Assembly: GCA_023382655.1 (NCBI GenBank)
Contig: JAHDWK010000015.1
Span: forward strand, 98,406-162,405
Length of the DNA: 64,000 bases
Source of the DNA: Anaerolineae bacterium
GTDB lineage: Bacteria; Chloroflexota; Anaerolineae; Promineifilales; Promineifilaceae
Direction of reading: 5' to 3'
In this document: in pieces, positions 33,265 to 41,602 of the stretch
Position numbering within the stretch: the first letter of the stretch is position 1
How the letters are laid out: every line of letters starts with the position of its first letter
The notes under the pieces: model-generated
Seen by the model: only the letters and a program-made list of their open reading frames with translations
Told to the model about the DNA's origin: nothing
Databases searched by the model: none
Position numbers and translations under genes: made by a program

Positions 33265-33292
33265 ATCGTAACAAAGAAACAGGCGGCGTCAA
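33265..33292 (-). promoter_or_regulatory. Sigma-70-type promoter of the argC leader
   Basis: On the minus strand TTGACG (33292-33287), 16 bases, then TACGAT (33270-33265). The predicted start is near 33254-33258, at the leader ATG. It lies between the GntR gene (stop at 33360) and argC. Confidence 0.65.
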
Positions 33293-33359
33293 TAGCGATT
33301 GTGAAATTCAGGCAATACCACCAAAAACTGCCCCGGTACAGTTGGATAAATTGACCGGG

Positions 33360-34160
33360 TTATGGCGAAACAACAATGTGTGGTATTTCGCCAACGGCCG
33401 TCTGGCGCATAGCCACTTCAGCCTCCGGCGGCAGGCTCATGCGGGTACGCATGTGTGCCCGTGCCTGTGCTGGATCACGTGAGGCCACGGCCGTCACCAA
33501 CGTCTGGAAAAAATCAGCTTCCCGCTGCCGGGCGGCCTCCAGGGTTGTTGTTGGCTCTTCCCAATTGCGCAAATTGCGCAGCGTCAGGAGTGGCTGAGCC
33601 AACAACTGTAACACACGATTATGGCTCATTTGAAAGAGAGCCTGGATCACTTCTCGCCCGCTGGCCCACATGCGTTGCTGCTCTGCTTCCGGCATCTCAT
33701 CGGCCGCCCACCAGACAGTGAGAATCTCGTCAATCACCTGCATGTTGCGCGCCACCAGTTCACGGAAAGCGGCGATATCTTCATCGCTGGCCTGCACCGC
33801 TGCCAGCGCACTCACCTCCGGCAGCAGCAGTTGCTCAAACTGCTCCACATCCCAAACAGTGGCGTCCACCCGCCGCAGCGCCAGCAGCAGGGCGTCGCCA
33901 AAGGCCGCTATCGGCGTATTGGTGACAAACACGCCACGGCCGTGTTGAGCTTCCACCAGACCTCGCGCGGCCAACATCCGGGTAGCATCGCGTACCACCG
34001 CGCGGCTGACGCCAAAAGCTTCGGCTAATTCTGGTTCGGTGGGCAACGCCGCGCCGGGTGCAAATTGGCCCGACACGATGGATTCTTTGACCGTCTCGGC
34101 CACCTGTTCTGCCAATGTCTGTTTTTTAACCGATTTCAGAAAGGGTGTTTGCTGATTCAT
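33360..34160 (-). CDS. FadR-type GntR-family transcriptional regulator
   Basis: A 266-residue regulator. The winged helix (about 10-75) reads TLAEQVAETVKESIVSGQF, TEPELAEAFGVSRAVVRDATRML and GRGVFV. The C-terminal all-helical FCD-like domain (about 95-240) includes FEQLLLPEVSALAA and HMRTRM; it binds carboxylic-acid ligands in relatives. ATG 34160 is preferred to the TTG at 34187. It overlaps the end of the MFS gene by 35 bases, so the two are cotranscribed. The dyad at 35426-35458 is the obvious candidate operator. Confidence 0.9.
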   Translation of the reverse strand: MNQQTPFLKSVKKQTLAEQVAETVKESIVSGQFAPGAALPTEPELAEAFGVSRAVVRDATRMLAARGLVEAQHGRGVFVTNTPIAAFGDALLLALRRVDATVWDVEQFEQLLLPEVSALAAVQASDEDIAAFRELVARNMQVIDEILTVWWAADEMPEAEQQRMWASGREVIQALFQMSHNRVLQLLAQPLLTLRNLRNWEEPTTTLEAARQREADFFQTLVTAVASRDPAQARAHMRTRMSLPPEAEVAMRQTAVGEIPHIVVSP

Positions 34161-35418
34161 ATGAGTGTGCCTGTTGCCGTCTGTCAATCTGGATATAGAG
34201 GCCAGATGATACCACGACGACCAACCCGGCGACTATCCAGGCGGCGCTGATAGAGTGCAGTTCGGCCAGATAACCGAGCAACACGCTGCCCAGCATCGCC
34301 CCGGCATAACCGGCCAATGACTGCACGGAGAGCATGGCCGAACGGCGGGGGGCGGGAATTTCCCGGTTGATCAGGGTGGCGTGAGGGGAATTGATCAGCC
34401 CCATGTTGAAATAGGTCAGCCAGAAGAAGAGAGCCGCCAGGGGCACGGCCGTTTGCCCGGCCAACACCAGCAGCGACAGTCCAAACATCCCCTGAGCCAG
34501 AGCCGCCACCAGCGCATACCGCTGCCGCAGCCAGCGCGAAAGGGGGGTTGCCGCCATGTTCCCGGCCATGCCCACGCCAAAACTGGCAGCCAGCAGCACG
34601 CCAAAATAAAGGCTGTTTTCAGCCGCACCGCCCAGCAGTGCCGCAAAACGCGGCTGCCAGAATGTTTCCAGCGCCACCATCGCCAGACCGCCGGCGGCGG
34701 TTGTTGCCAATAGCAGCCCGATGGTGCGGTTGCTCCGGCTGAACTGCACTGCGTCACGCAGGATGAGCGGCACCTGCCGGAAGCCGCCACGCCAGCTAAT
34801 GTCAGTGCCCAACGGCCGTTGCTCGTGTACGGCCGTCATCACCACCAGGACCAAGATCAATTTGAGTATGAGGGAGATGAGGATGGGCATGGCTAAAGGG
34901 GTGAGTACGGCCGTGCCATCGGCGGGCAAGCCGATAAAAAGCTGGGGAATGGCCGACCCGGCCAGTGTGCCGATTCCCAGTGCCAGTAAAGAGACGGTAC
35001 CGGCTTTAGCCAGTGCCGGTTGCAGGTCAATATCCGGGTCGGCTGTGTGCAAGGCGTCTACAAACCAGGCTTCCAGCGCCCCGGAAGCCAACGCCCGGCT
35101 GACGCCATACAGCGCCCAGCCCACCAGCAGTAGGGGCAGTGTGAAGGTGAACAGATGAATGACGCCGGTCACGGCCATAATGCTGTAGGCCAGCAGTGTC
35201 ACCCGTTTACGGCCGACGGCGTCCGCCAGGCCGCCGGTGGGCAGTTCCAGCAGCACAATGGTGGCCGAGTAAACGGCCATCGCCAGGCTGATTTCAAAGA
35301 GGGTGATCCCCCGTGCCTGATAGAGCAGGATGGACAAAGCCAGGGGCAGGGCGGTCGCCAGCCAGAAAAGAAACAGCACCAGATAGTACGCCCATTGAAT
35401 AGATTTTACGCTTCTCAT
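34126..35418 (-). CDS. MFS transporter
   Basis: A 430-residue major facilitator with about 12 helices. The loop between helices 2 and 3 carries the MFS motif GGLADAVGRKRVTLLAY (about 62-78), and helix 1 opens QWAYYLVLFLFWLATALPLAL. The layout resembles drug or metabolite exporters; the substrate cannot be assigned. GAGGTG precedes ATG 35418. It forms an operon with the overlapping GntR regulator, and its promoter region holds a perfect 12-bp dyad. Confidence 0.9.
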   Translation of the reverse strand: MRSVKSIQWAYYLVLFLFWLATALPLALSILLYQARGITLFEISLAMAVYSATIVLLELPTGGLADAVGRKRVTLLAYSIMAVTGVIHLFTFTLPLLLVGWALYGVSRALASGALEAWFVDALHTADPDIDLQPALAKAGTVSLLALGIGTLAGSAIPQLFIGLPADGTAVLTPLAMPILISLILKLILVLVVMTAVHEQRPLGTDISWRGGFRQVPLILRDAVQFSRSNRTIGLLLATTAAGGLAMVALETFWQPRFAALLGGAAENSLYFGVLLAASFGVGMAGNMAATPLSRWLRQRYALVAALAQGMFGLSLLVLAGQTAVPLAALFFWLTYFNMGLINSPHATLINREIPAPRRSAMLSVQSLAGYAGAMLGSVLLGYLAELHSISAAWIVAGLVVVVSSGLYIQIDRRQQAHSYESANTLSEIG

Positions 35419-35425
35419 AACACCT

Positions 35426-35458
35426 CATCATGTCATCGGGTCATATGATGACATGATG
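35426..35458 (-). promoter_or_regulatory. Perfect 12-bp dyad, probable GntR operator
   Basis: CATCATGTCATC (35426-35437), a 9-base spacer and GATGACATGATG (35447-35458). It lies eight bases before the MFS start, where a bound regulator would block transcription or translation. The GntR protein of the same operon is the likely ligand. This is inference from position. Confidence 0.65.
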
Positions 35459-35519
35459 TATTTTAATGAAGAGAAGTCTGTCTGTCAACTGCTGCTAATT
35501 TATACGGCCGTAACCCACA

Positions 35520-36044
35520 TCACCCGCCAAAATCCTTCTCCCCGGCACGGATGGGCACAGCCAACCAGTTTTCGCGGGGTGGCAGCGGGCAGGAGTAGTA
35601 CGGTGAATAGGCGCAGTAGGGGTTGTAGGCGTGGTTAAAGTCTACGCGGATGGTGTTGGCGCCGAGTTGTTCCAGGCCAGGGCGATCATTGTCCAGGTAA
35701 CGGCCGGCGCCATACGTTTCGTTGCCGTTTGTCGCATCTTTAAAGGGCAGGAACAGGCCGTGCCCGTCAAAGTAGATGGTCAGGCTGACGGGCTGCCCGT
35801 CTACGGTGAAATGAAAACGACCCCAACGGCGAAACGGCCGTACCTCCCCCGTACTCGTTTCCATTTCCAGCAGCGGTTCATCATCCGCAAACTGCTCCAC
35901 TTCCACTTCAAATACCAGGTCCTCATTCCCCTCAAAATAAGGCAGCCCGGTAAACCCTTCTTGTTGCGCCTCATCCAAAGGCGACTGTGGATGGTGCGCC
36001 ATAAATTCATCAATCTGCCGTCGGGAATGGGTTAGTTCGTTCAT
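35520..36044 (-). CDS. DUF1684 domain-containing protein
   Basis: A 174-residue soluble protein matching DUF1684. Visible features are HPQSPLDEAQQEGFTGLPYF, RRWGRFHFTVDGQPVSLTIYF, the LFLPFKDATNGNETYGAGRYLD core and the very conserved VDFNHAYNPYCAYSPYYSCPLPP near the C-terminus, where the cysteines and prolines recur across the family. No biochemical role is established. AAGGAG precedes ATG 36044. It stands alone between an MFS operon and a beta-lactamase-like gene. Confidence 0.92.
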   Translation of the reverse strand: MNELTHSRRQIDEFMAHHPQSPLDEAQQEGFTGLPYFEGNEDLVFEVEVEQFADDEPLLEMETSTGEVRPFRRWGRFHFTVDGQPVSLTIYFDGHGLFLPFKDATNGNETYGAGRYLDNDRPGLEQLGANTIRVDFNHAYNPYCAYSPYYSCPLPPRENWLAVPIRAGEKDFGG

Positions 36045-36059
36045 GGGATTCTCCTTTTT

Positions 36060-36145
36060 CGTAATCCGTAATCCGTGAGCCGTAAACCGTAAACCGTGAC
36101 CCGTAATCCGTTACCGATTACGGATTACGGATTACCGATTACGCT
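36060..36145. repeat. TAATCCG/TAAACCG oligomer hairpin (family A)
   Basis: GTAATCCGTAATCCGTGAGC units turn into the inverted form GATTACGGATTACGGATTAC between two co-directional genes. The final codons of the downstream-facing lipoprotein gene lie in it. Confidence 0.8.
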
Positions 36146-37549
36146 CTTCACCGCCGGAATCGCCGCCGGGTCAACCAGCAGCCAGCGGGCAAATTCATCG
36201 TGGGATAAGGTGTCCCGCCATTGCCGGTAAATAGACTGGGGCAGGTCGCGGAAGAAGAGGATGACCACAATGGGCGTTACCTCACCCTGCGGATAGGCAT
36301 AATAAGCGGTCGTGAGAATGCCCGGCAATGAGCCATTTTTGTACCCCAGATTGCTGAACACCTCTTGATTATCGGCAAACAGCATCGGCCATTCCAGATA
36401 TTTACGCGCCAGAAAGCTGCTCTCCGGGTTGCTAAGGCCGTTTTGGGCAATACGGGCCATCAGCGCGGCATATTCGCCGGGGCTGCCATGCGCGTTTAGA
36501 GCATGGCTAAACAGCCGCTGCGTCTCCACTGATGGGCGGCGCATCTCTTGATGCCAGGCGCGTTCCACTTCCCGAAAGGTAGGGTCGTTGATATAGGCGT
36601 CGGCAAGTTGACCGGCTTCACGGCGGTAGCCCACCGCATCAGCCAGATACCCCTGGATCGCCGCATAATCCCCGCCGCTACGGGTATGGTTGCTCATGGC
36701 CATAAACTGCCCCAGCCAGGTACAGGGGGCGGTCTGATGGCTCAATCCCAGGGAAACGGCCGTTTGCTCCATCCGTTCCTGCCCCAACAACAGGTGCAAA
36801 TAGTCGGCCGCCGCATTAGAACTGTGCCGGATCATCATCCAGGGCACATCTTCCAGCCGCGCCTGGGGTGGTTCGCCGCTGATCAGCCCCTTGTCCGTCA
36901 GTTCCGCCAATGCCCGATTGTGCGAACGCAAATCGTAACCGGGCAAATAATAAGCATCCAACGTATCCACCGGCACGCTCCCGGCGGGGTTTAGTTCCCC
37001 CACACTCACTGCTTCTACATACGCTACTAGGGGGATGAGCTTCACCACCGAGGCCAGCGGCATTTGCACATCCGCATTCAGGTAGACGCCGTTGGCTTCG
37101 TCGCCGACGCGATAAGCCACCAGCCCCACGTCATCGGGATGGTTGAGAATGTACTGCCAGGCGGCGACGGCCGTTTGGGGGATGCGGTTTTGCACGGCCG
37201 TCAGCGCTGACGCCAGAGGAGGCGGCGCCGTCGTTTGCGGCGTGGTATGCGTGGGCAAAATGGGCAGCAGTTGGCCGCAGGCTGGCGACAGGGGGCCGGT
37301 GTAATAGGGTGTGGCGGTGGGCGGGACGGCCGTAGGCTTCACCAGGGTGGGGCTGGAAATGGGTGTGAGCGTGGCCGGTAAGGGTGTGGCAGCGGCAGAG
37401 GCCATGGTGGGCAGGGGTACGGCCGTGAATAATTCCGGCGCGGCCACAGGGGGCACGATGCCCACCGACGAAGCCGCCGGCGTTTGCTGGCAGCCCGCCA
37501 GCAGACCAACGGCCACCAACAACAAGATAAACAAGAGACGAGATGGCAT
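36125..37549 (-). CDS. Class A beta-lactamase-fold serine hydrolase lipoprotein
   Basis: A 474-residue exported lipoprotein: signal peptide, lipobox LAGC (Cys20), a long Pro/Thr-rich linker (about 21-110), then a class A beta-lactamase-like domain. The nucleophile motif is S167-V-V-K170 in MPLASVVKLIPLVAYVE. A possible SDN counterpart is SSNAA (HSSNAAADYLHLLLG), and the KTG-like element is weak (YKNGSLPG). It may act on peptidoglycan or be a D,D-peptidase relative rather than a resistance enzyme. Confidence 0.85.
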   Translation of the reverse strand: MPSRLLFILLLVAVGLLAGCQQTPAASSVGIVPPVAAPELFTAVPLPTMASAAATPLPATLTPISSPTLVKPTAVPPTATPYYTGPLSPACGQLLPILPTHTTPQTTAPPPLASALTAVQNRIPQTAVAAWQYILNHPDDVGLVAYRVGDEANGVYLNADVQMPLASVVKLIPLVAYVEAVSVGELNPAGSVPVDTLDAYYLPGYDLRSHNRALAELTDKGLISGEPPQARLEDVPWMMIRHSSNAAADYLHLLLGQERMEQTAVSLGLSHQTAPCTWLGQFMAMSNHTRSGGDYAAIQGYLADAVGYRREAGQLADAYINDPTFREVERAWHQEMRRPSVETQRLFSHALNAHGSPGEYAALMARIAQNGLSNPESSFLARKYLEWPMLFADNQEVFSNLGYKNGSLPGILTTAYYAYPQGEVTPIVVILFFRDLPQSIYRQWRDTLSHDEFARWLLVDPAAIPAVKSVIGNP

Positions 37550-37662
37550 GGGGCGGGATTGTAACGGGTACGGCCGTGCTTCCCAACCTGTTGTGGGTAA
37601 CGCTCACGGTTTTGTAAAAGATGGATAGAGAGCAGTAGGAATTCGGGAGGTTTGCAAAAAGA

Positions 37663-37711
37663 CGTGATGCGTGATGCGTGATAAGAGCGACCTCACGCAT
37701 CACGCATCACG
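37663..37711. repeat. GTGATGCGTGA hairpin (family B) between divergent genes
   Basis: Perfect 19-base arms (37663-37681 and 37693-37711) lie between the divergent lipoprotein and kinase genes. Confidence 0.85.
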
Positions 37712-37796
37712 TATCACGGCATCTGCTCAAGAATCCCCAGGCTTTTATATTTTGGAAGTTGACCGAATGGTAAAGTTCATTATGATGGAAGGCGCA

Positions 37797-39104
37797 ATGA
37801 CTCACGTAAATGGTGCGCAAGTGGAACGGTTGCAGGCGCTCTACCAGATGGCGGTAGAGCTTTCAGCGCTGCGCAGCCTGGAATCGGTGTTGGATACGGC
37901 GCTGTACCACTGTCTGGCGCTGACAGGGTCACAGTTTGGTTTTATTGGGCTGACGGCCGTACACGGCCAGGCGCTTGACGTGGTGGCTATCCAGGGTTTT
38001 AACCCCAGCAGCAGCTTTTACCATCACAATCACCTCATCCCCCTGCGCCCCAACATTTTTGCCCGCTCGGTGCTGGAAAACCGGGCGGTGCGCTCGGTGG
38101 ATGCGGCTACCGAACCGAACCGGGTGGGGCAGCCGCCCGGCCATCCGCCGGTAGGCACCTTCCTCGGTGTACCGCTGCGCATTCAGGATGAACCGATTGG
38201 CATGATTGGGCTGGCAAACCGCCCGGAACCCTATGAAGACGACCACGAACAATTGTTGATGACCTATGCTGCACAGGTCGCCATTGTCATTCGCAATGCC
38301 CAGTTGTATGAACAGTTGCAGGCGAATAATGAAGCGTTAGAGCAAAAGGTACAGCGCCGCACGCGCCAGTTGGAAAAGGCCAAAGAGACACTGGCGGTGA
38401 AGGCGGCGCAGCTACAGACATTGCTCTCGGAAACGGTGGATGTGCAGGAGCGGGAGCGGCAGCGCATTGCTCAGGATATGCACGATGGCACCAACCAGTT
38501 GTTGATTGGGGCGCTGCTGGAATTGAAATCGGCGCACAAACGGCTGGGTAATGGCGACCTGGCGCTGGCCGAAAATTCGCTGGAAACGGTGCAAAATATC
38601 CTGCACCGGGTGGAGGCGGAGATTAAAAATGTCATCCATGATTTACGGCCGCCGACGTTGGATGCGTTGGGGTTAGCCCCGGCGGTGCGGCGTTATGCGG
38701 AGCGGTATGAGCAGTATACCGGCATCCCTTGTGTGGTGACGGTGCAGGGGGAACCGGTGCGGCTGCCCTCGCGCATGGAGATCAGCGTGTACCGGCTGAT
38801 GCAGGAGGCGCTGCAAAATGCGTCGGTACACGCCCAGGCCGGTCGGACGGAGGTGGCGCTGGTCTTTGAACCAGACTGTTTGTGGCTGGCGGTGTTGGAT
38901 AACGGCCGTGGTTTTGACCTGACGGCCGTGCAGCGCAACAACAGCGGTCACCTGGGCCTGTTGGGCATGCAAGAGCGGGCTGAAAGCCTGGGTGGCAGCC
39001 TGCTGATAGACACTGCCCCCGGTGAGGGGACAACGGTGACATTGACCGTGCCGATTGGTGAGGTGATTGTACAAATCACTCCCTCAACGTTGGACGCCAT
39101 TTGA
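37797..39104 (+). CDS. GAF-domain sensor histidine kinase (DesK-type core)
   Basis: A 435-residue soluble kinase. A GAF domain (about 15-180) contains the NRVGQPPGHPPVGTFLGVPLRIQ stretch seen also in the kinase at 2130. A coiled coil (about 180-240, ALEQKVQRRTRQLEKAKETLAVKAAQ) leads to a HisKA_3 helix with phosphoacceptor His in QRIAQDMHDGTNQ and a C-terminal HATPase (LDNGRGF; GHLGLLGMQERAESLGG). GGAAGG lies four bases before ATG 37797; earlier codons are repeat-derived. The response regulator at 39193 is the evident partner. Confidence 0.9.
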   Translation: MTHVNGAQVERLQALYQMAVELSALRSLESVLDTALYHCLALTGSQFGFIGLTAVHGQALDVVAIQGFNPSSSFYHHNHLIPLRPNIFARSVLENRAVRSVDAATEPNRVGQPPGHPPVGTFLGVPLRIQDEPIGMIGLANRPEPYEDDHEQLLMTYAAQVAIVIRNAQLYEQLQANNEALEQKVQRRTRQLEKAKETLAVKAAQLQTLLSETVDVQERERQRIAQDMHDGTNQLLIGALLELKSAHKRLGNGDLALAENSLETVQNILHRVEAEIKNVIHDLRPPTLDALGLAPAVRRYAERYEQYTGIPCVVTVQGEPVRLPSRMEISVYRLMQEALQNASVHAQAGRTEVALVFEPDCLWLAVLDNGRGFDLTAVQRNNSGHLGLLGMQERAESLGGSLLIDTAPGEGTTVTLTVPIGEVIVQITPSTLDAI

Positions 39105-39127
39105 AAGCAACTGCTTGTTTTGAGATG

Positions 39128-39184
39128 AGGAGATTAAGAGATTGGGAGATTGTCGATCTCTTAATCTCCCAATCTCCCAATCTC
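39128..39184. repeat. AGATTGG/TAAGAG oligomer hairpin (family D)
   Basis: GAGATTAAGAGATTGGGAG is followed by its inverted form between the kinase and regulator genes. It could attenuate the regulator or act as an mRNA stabiliser. Confidence 0.8.
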
Positions 39185-39192
39185 TACAACCC

Positions 39193-39831
39193 ATGACCCC
39201 CATTCGCATCATCGTCATTGACGATCACCCCATTGTGCGCCAGGGCATCAGCAGCCTGCTCTCCAATTACCGCGAGTTTGCCCTGGTGGGTGAGGCGGAC
39301 AACGGCGCGGACGGACTGAATCTGGTGCAGACGGCTCACCCGGACGTGATCTTGCTCGATATTCGGATGCCGGGGGAGTCAGGGCTGGATGTGCTGGCGG
39401 CTATCTTGCGCCAGCAGCCGGCTGCCCGTGTGCTCATGCTCACCTCGTTTGACGATGAAGAGTATGTGATGACGGCGCTGCGCTCCGGGGCGTGTGGTTA
39501 CGTGCTGAAAAGTGTCTCCGACGACCAATTGGTGAATGCCATTCGCGCCGTGCATCGTGGCGAAAAGGTGCTGAGTTCACAGGTAACAGACCAGGTGATT
39601 CGCCATGCCCTGACCGAACAGAGTAAACCGCAACGGCCGTCCACTCTGGACGAAGAAGAGATAGCCATACTGCGCCTGTTGGTAAAGGGGGCCAGCAATG
39701 CCGACATTGGCGAGACGCTGTTTATGAGCCAGACCACCGTCAAACGCAAACTACGCCCCATCTTTGAGACCCTCAATGTGCAAACCCGCGCCCAGGCTGC
39801 CGCCGAAGCAGTGCGGCGGGGTATTGTTTAG
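39193..39831 (+). CDS. LuxR/NarL-family response regulator
   Basis: A 212-residue regulator with a receiver domain (DDHPIVRQG; phosphoacceptor Asp in VILLDIRMPGESG, about residue 55; Lys in YVLKSVSD) and a C-terminal LuxR-type helix-turn-helix. The DNA-binding helix is divergent (SNADIGETLFMSQTTVKRKLRPIFETL, seen in two parts), where most relatives read TVRNHV. ATG 39193 follows repeat DNA. It pairs with the GAF kinase upstream and faces the molybdate genes, so control of cox or mod genes is possible. Confidence 0.88.
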   Translation: MTPIRIIVIDDHPIVRQGISSLLSNYREFALVGEADNGADGLNLVQTAHPDVILLDIRMPGESGLDVLAAILRQQPAARVLMLTSFDDEEYVMTALRSGACGYVLKSVSDDQLVNAIRAVHRGEKVLSSQVTDQVIRHALTEQSKPQRPSTLDEEEIAILRLLVKGASNADIGETLFMSQTTVKRKLRPIFETLNVQTRAQAAAEAVRRGIV

Positions 39832-39868
39832 TCACACGTTCGCTGACTACTTTCTCCACCTGTCGGGG

Positions 39869-40702
39869 TCATTCGCCTTCCGTTTCTATCAGGGGGTCAA
39901 TTTCTACCTGGCGGGCTATCCAGTGGACGAGCAGCAGGGCGAACAAAGCCATACCGATCAGGAGCAGACTGCTCCATAGGGCGTCATTCAAATTGCGTTC
40001 CAGCGCGCCATACACCAGCAGAGGCATGGTTTGGGTGCGGCCTTGCAGACTCCCGGCGAAGAGAATGGTAGCTCCAAACTCACCTAAGGCACGCGCCCAG
40101 CACAGTACCAACCCGGCCAGCATAGCGGGTGTGCTTAATGGCAGGGCAATGTGCCGGAAAATTTCGCCGGTGGAAGCACCATCTATACTGGCTGCTTCCA
40201 TCAAGTCACGGGGGATGGCGCTAAAGCGAACCTGCACGGTGCGGATGAAAAAGGGGGCGGCGACGAAGATTTGGGCCATGATCACGGCCGTTGTCGTGAA
40301 CGGTAACGACACGCCGATTAACTCTAAGGTTGGCCCAAACATCCCACGCCGCCCAAAGGCCATCAACAGCCCAAACCCGGCGACAACAGGTGGCAAGATG
40401 ATGGGCAGTTCCACAAAAACGCTGATCACCCGTTTGCCACGAAAGTGATACCGCGCCAGCACATAAGCCAGCGGCGTGCCAAACATGAGGACAATGCTGA
40501 CGGAAATGAGGGTGGTAAACAGGCTAAGGGTGACGGCGTTGCCAACGGCACGGCCGTGCAACGCCTCCATACCGCTCAAATCCCGCAATGCCCGCAGTGC
40601 CATGGCCAGCAAGGGCACGGTCAGGAAGAAAAACATCACCGCCGCCATAGCAGCAATGACGGTATGGCCGTCTGGCCGGGTGCTGCTGATTCTTCTTTGC
40701 AT
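39869..40702 (-). CDS. modB: Molybdate ABC transporter permease ModB
   Basis: A 277-residue inner-membrane permease with about five or six helices. The EAA loop of ABC permeases is visible as DLMEAASIDGASTGEIFRHIALP (about 170-192), and LGEFGATILFAGSLQGRTQTMPLLVY is the typical ModB/CysT segment. ATG 40702 is used in place of the preceding in-frame TTG. It is 60 bases downstream of modA. No modC ATPase gene follows; the next gene is convergent. Molybdate would supply the cofactor of the CoxL encoded nearby. Confidence 0.93.
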   Translation of the reverse strand: MQRRISSTRPDGHTVIAAMAAVMFFFLTVPLLAMALRALRDLSGMEALHGRAVGNAVTLSLFTTLISVSIVLMFGTPLAYVLARYHFRGKRVISVFVELPIILPPVVAGFGLLMAFGRRGMFGPTLELIGVSLPFTTTAVIMAQIFVAAPFFIRTVQVRFSAIPRDLMEAASIDGASTGEIFRHIALPLSTPAMLAGLVLCWARALGEFGATILFAGSLQGRTQTMPLLVYGALERNLNDALWSSLLLIGMALFALLLVHWIARQVEIDPLIETEGE

Positions 40703-40762
40703 CAAACTCTTTGCGTCTTAAGCATCATTGCGCCTTTGCGTTGCATCTATTCACAATGATGA

Positions 40763-41578
40763 TTATTGCTCTGGACGCGGGCCAAAACCCCACTTGGCCA
40801 GAATGGCCTGGCCTTCGTCACTTAATATCAGGTCTAAAAAGGCTTGCGCCGTTTCCGGGCTGACTGAATCATTGATGGCGGCCATGGGATAAACGGCGAT
40901 GACGTTCAGCGCATCAGGAATTTCGATTACCTGTACCTGGTCGGCAATGTCCGGCGTCACATCCGATTTGTAAACCACGCCGGCGTCGGCTTCGCCCAGG
41001 ACTACTTTGGCGGCTAATTGGCGTACATTGGCTTCTTCGGAGACCAGGTTGGCGAGTACGGCCGTTTTGAAATCTGCGCTATAAGCTGGATCAGCAGCCG
41101 CATTGTCTAACATTTGGTCTGTAAATCCGCGAATCGGCACATCCGGCGCGGCGGATACAAACTTGACGCCTTCATTGGCTAAATCGGCCAGCGATTCTAT
41201 GCCCACCGGATTATCCGCCGGCACAATCACCACCAGACTGTTGGTTAAGAAATTAACAGGTTCGCCGACAATGCGGCCGTCCGCTACCGCGTTTTCCATC
41301 TGTCTGGTGTTGGCAGAGGCAAATACGTCACCCGGCGCGCCCTCCGCCAGTTGGGTAGCCAGGTCAGACGAACTGGCAAAGTTGAACTGCACCGTCGTCC
41401 CTGCGTGTTGCGCTTCGAGCAACTGCCCCAATTCGGTGAAAGCATCAGTCAATGAAGAAGCGGCAAAAACGGTGAGGGTGACAGCTTCCGTTGATTTAGG
41501 TGTAGAAGCAGTTGAAGAACCGCACCCGACGAGCCATAAGAGCAAGAACAAAATAAGGAATAATCTTTTATTTGACAT
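40763..41578 (-). CDS. modA: Molybdate-binding lipoprotein ModA
   Basis: A 271-residue extracytoplasmic binding protein: signal peptide with lipobox LVGC (Cys about 19), then a periplasmic-binding fold. The ModA pattern includes LTVFAASSLTDAFTELG, FNFASSSDLATQLAEGAPGDVFASAN and EADAGVVYKSDV, with ligand residues Ser in AASS and SSS. It delivers molybdate (or tungstate) to ModB. A GAGGAG site precedes ATG 41578, and padR ends 24 bases upstream. Confidence 0.94.
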   Translation of the reverse strand: MSNKRLFLILFLLLWLVGCGSSTASTPKSTEAVTLTVFAASSLTDAFTELGQLLEAQHAGTTVQFNFASSSDLATQLAEGAPGDVFASANTRQMENAVADGRIVGEPVNFLTNSLVVIVPADNPVGIESLADLANEGVKFVSAAPDVPIRGFTDQMLDNAAADPAYSADFKTAVLANLVSEEANVRQLAAKVVLGEADAGVVYKSDVTPDIADQVQVIEIPDALNVIAVYPMAAINDSVSPETAQAFLDLILSDEGQAILAKWGFGPRPEQ

Positions 41579-41602
41579 CTTTTTTCTCCTCGCTATGTTC
41601 TA

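Noticed and set aside
33071..33359. T-box or metabolite riboswitch upstream of argC
   Set aside because: No T-box sequence (AGGGUGGNACCGCG) or known riboswitch core is present. The Arg-codon ORF and the four pairing segments explain the terminator better.
32027..36145. CRISPR array suspected from the TAATCCG and GTCATTG tandem stretches
   Set aside because: Units are only 7-8 bases, degenerate and without unique spacers of constant length, and no cas genes are present.
36125..37549. Antibiotic-resistance beta-lactamase
   Set aside because: The SxxK motif is present, but the SDN and KTG elements are weak and the long lipoprotein linker is unusual. A cell-wall role is equally likely, so no resistance claim is made.
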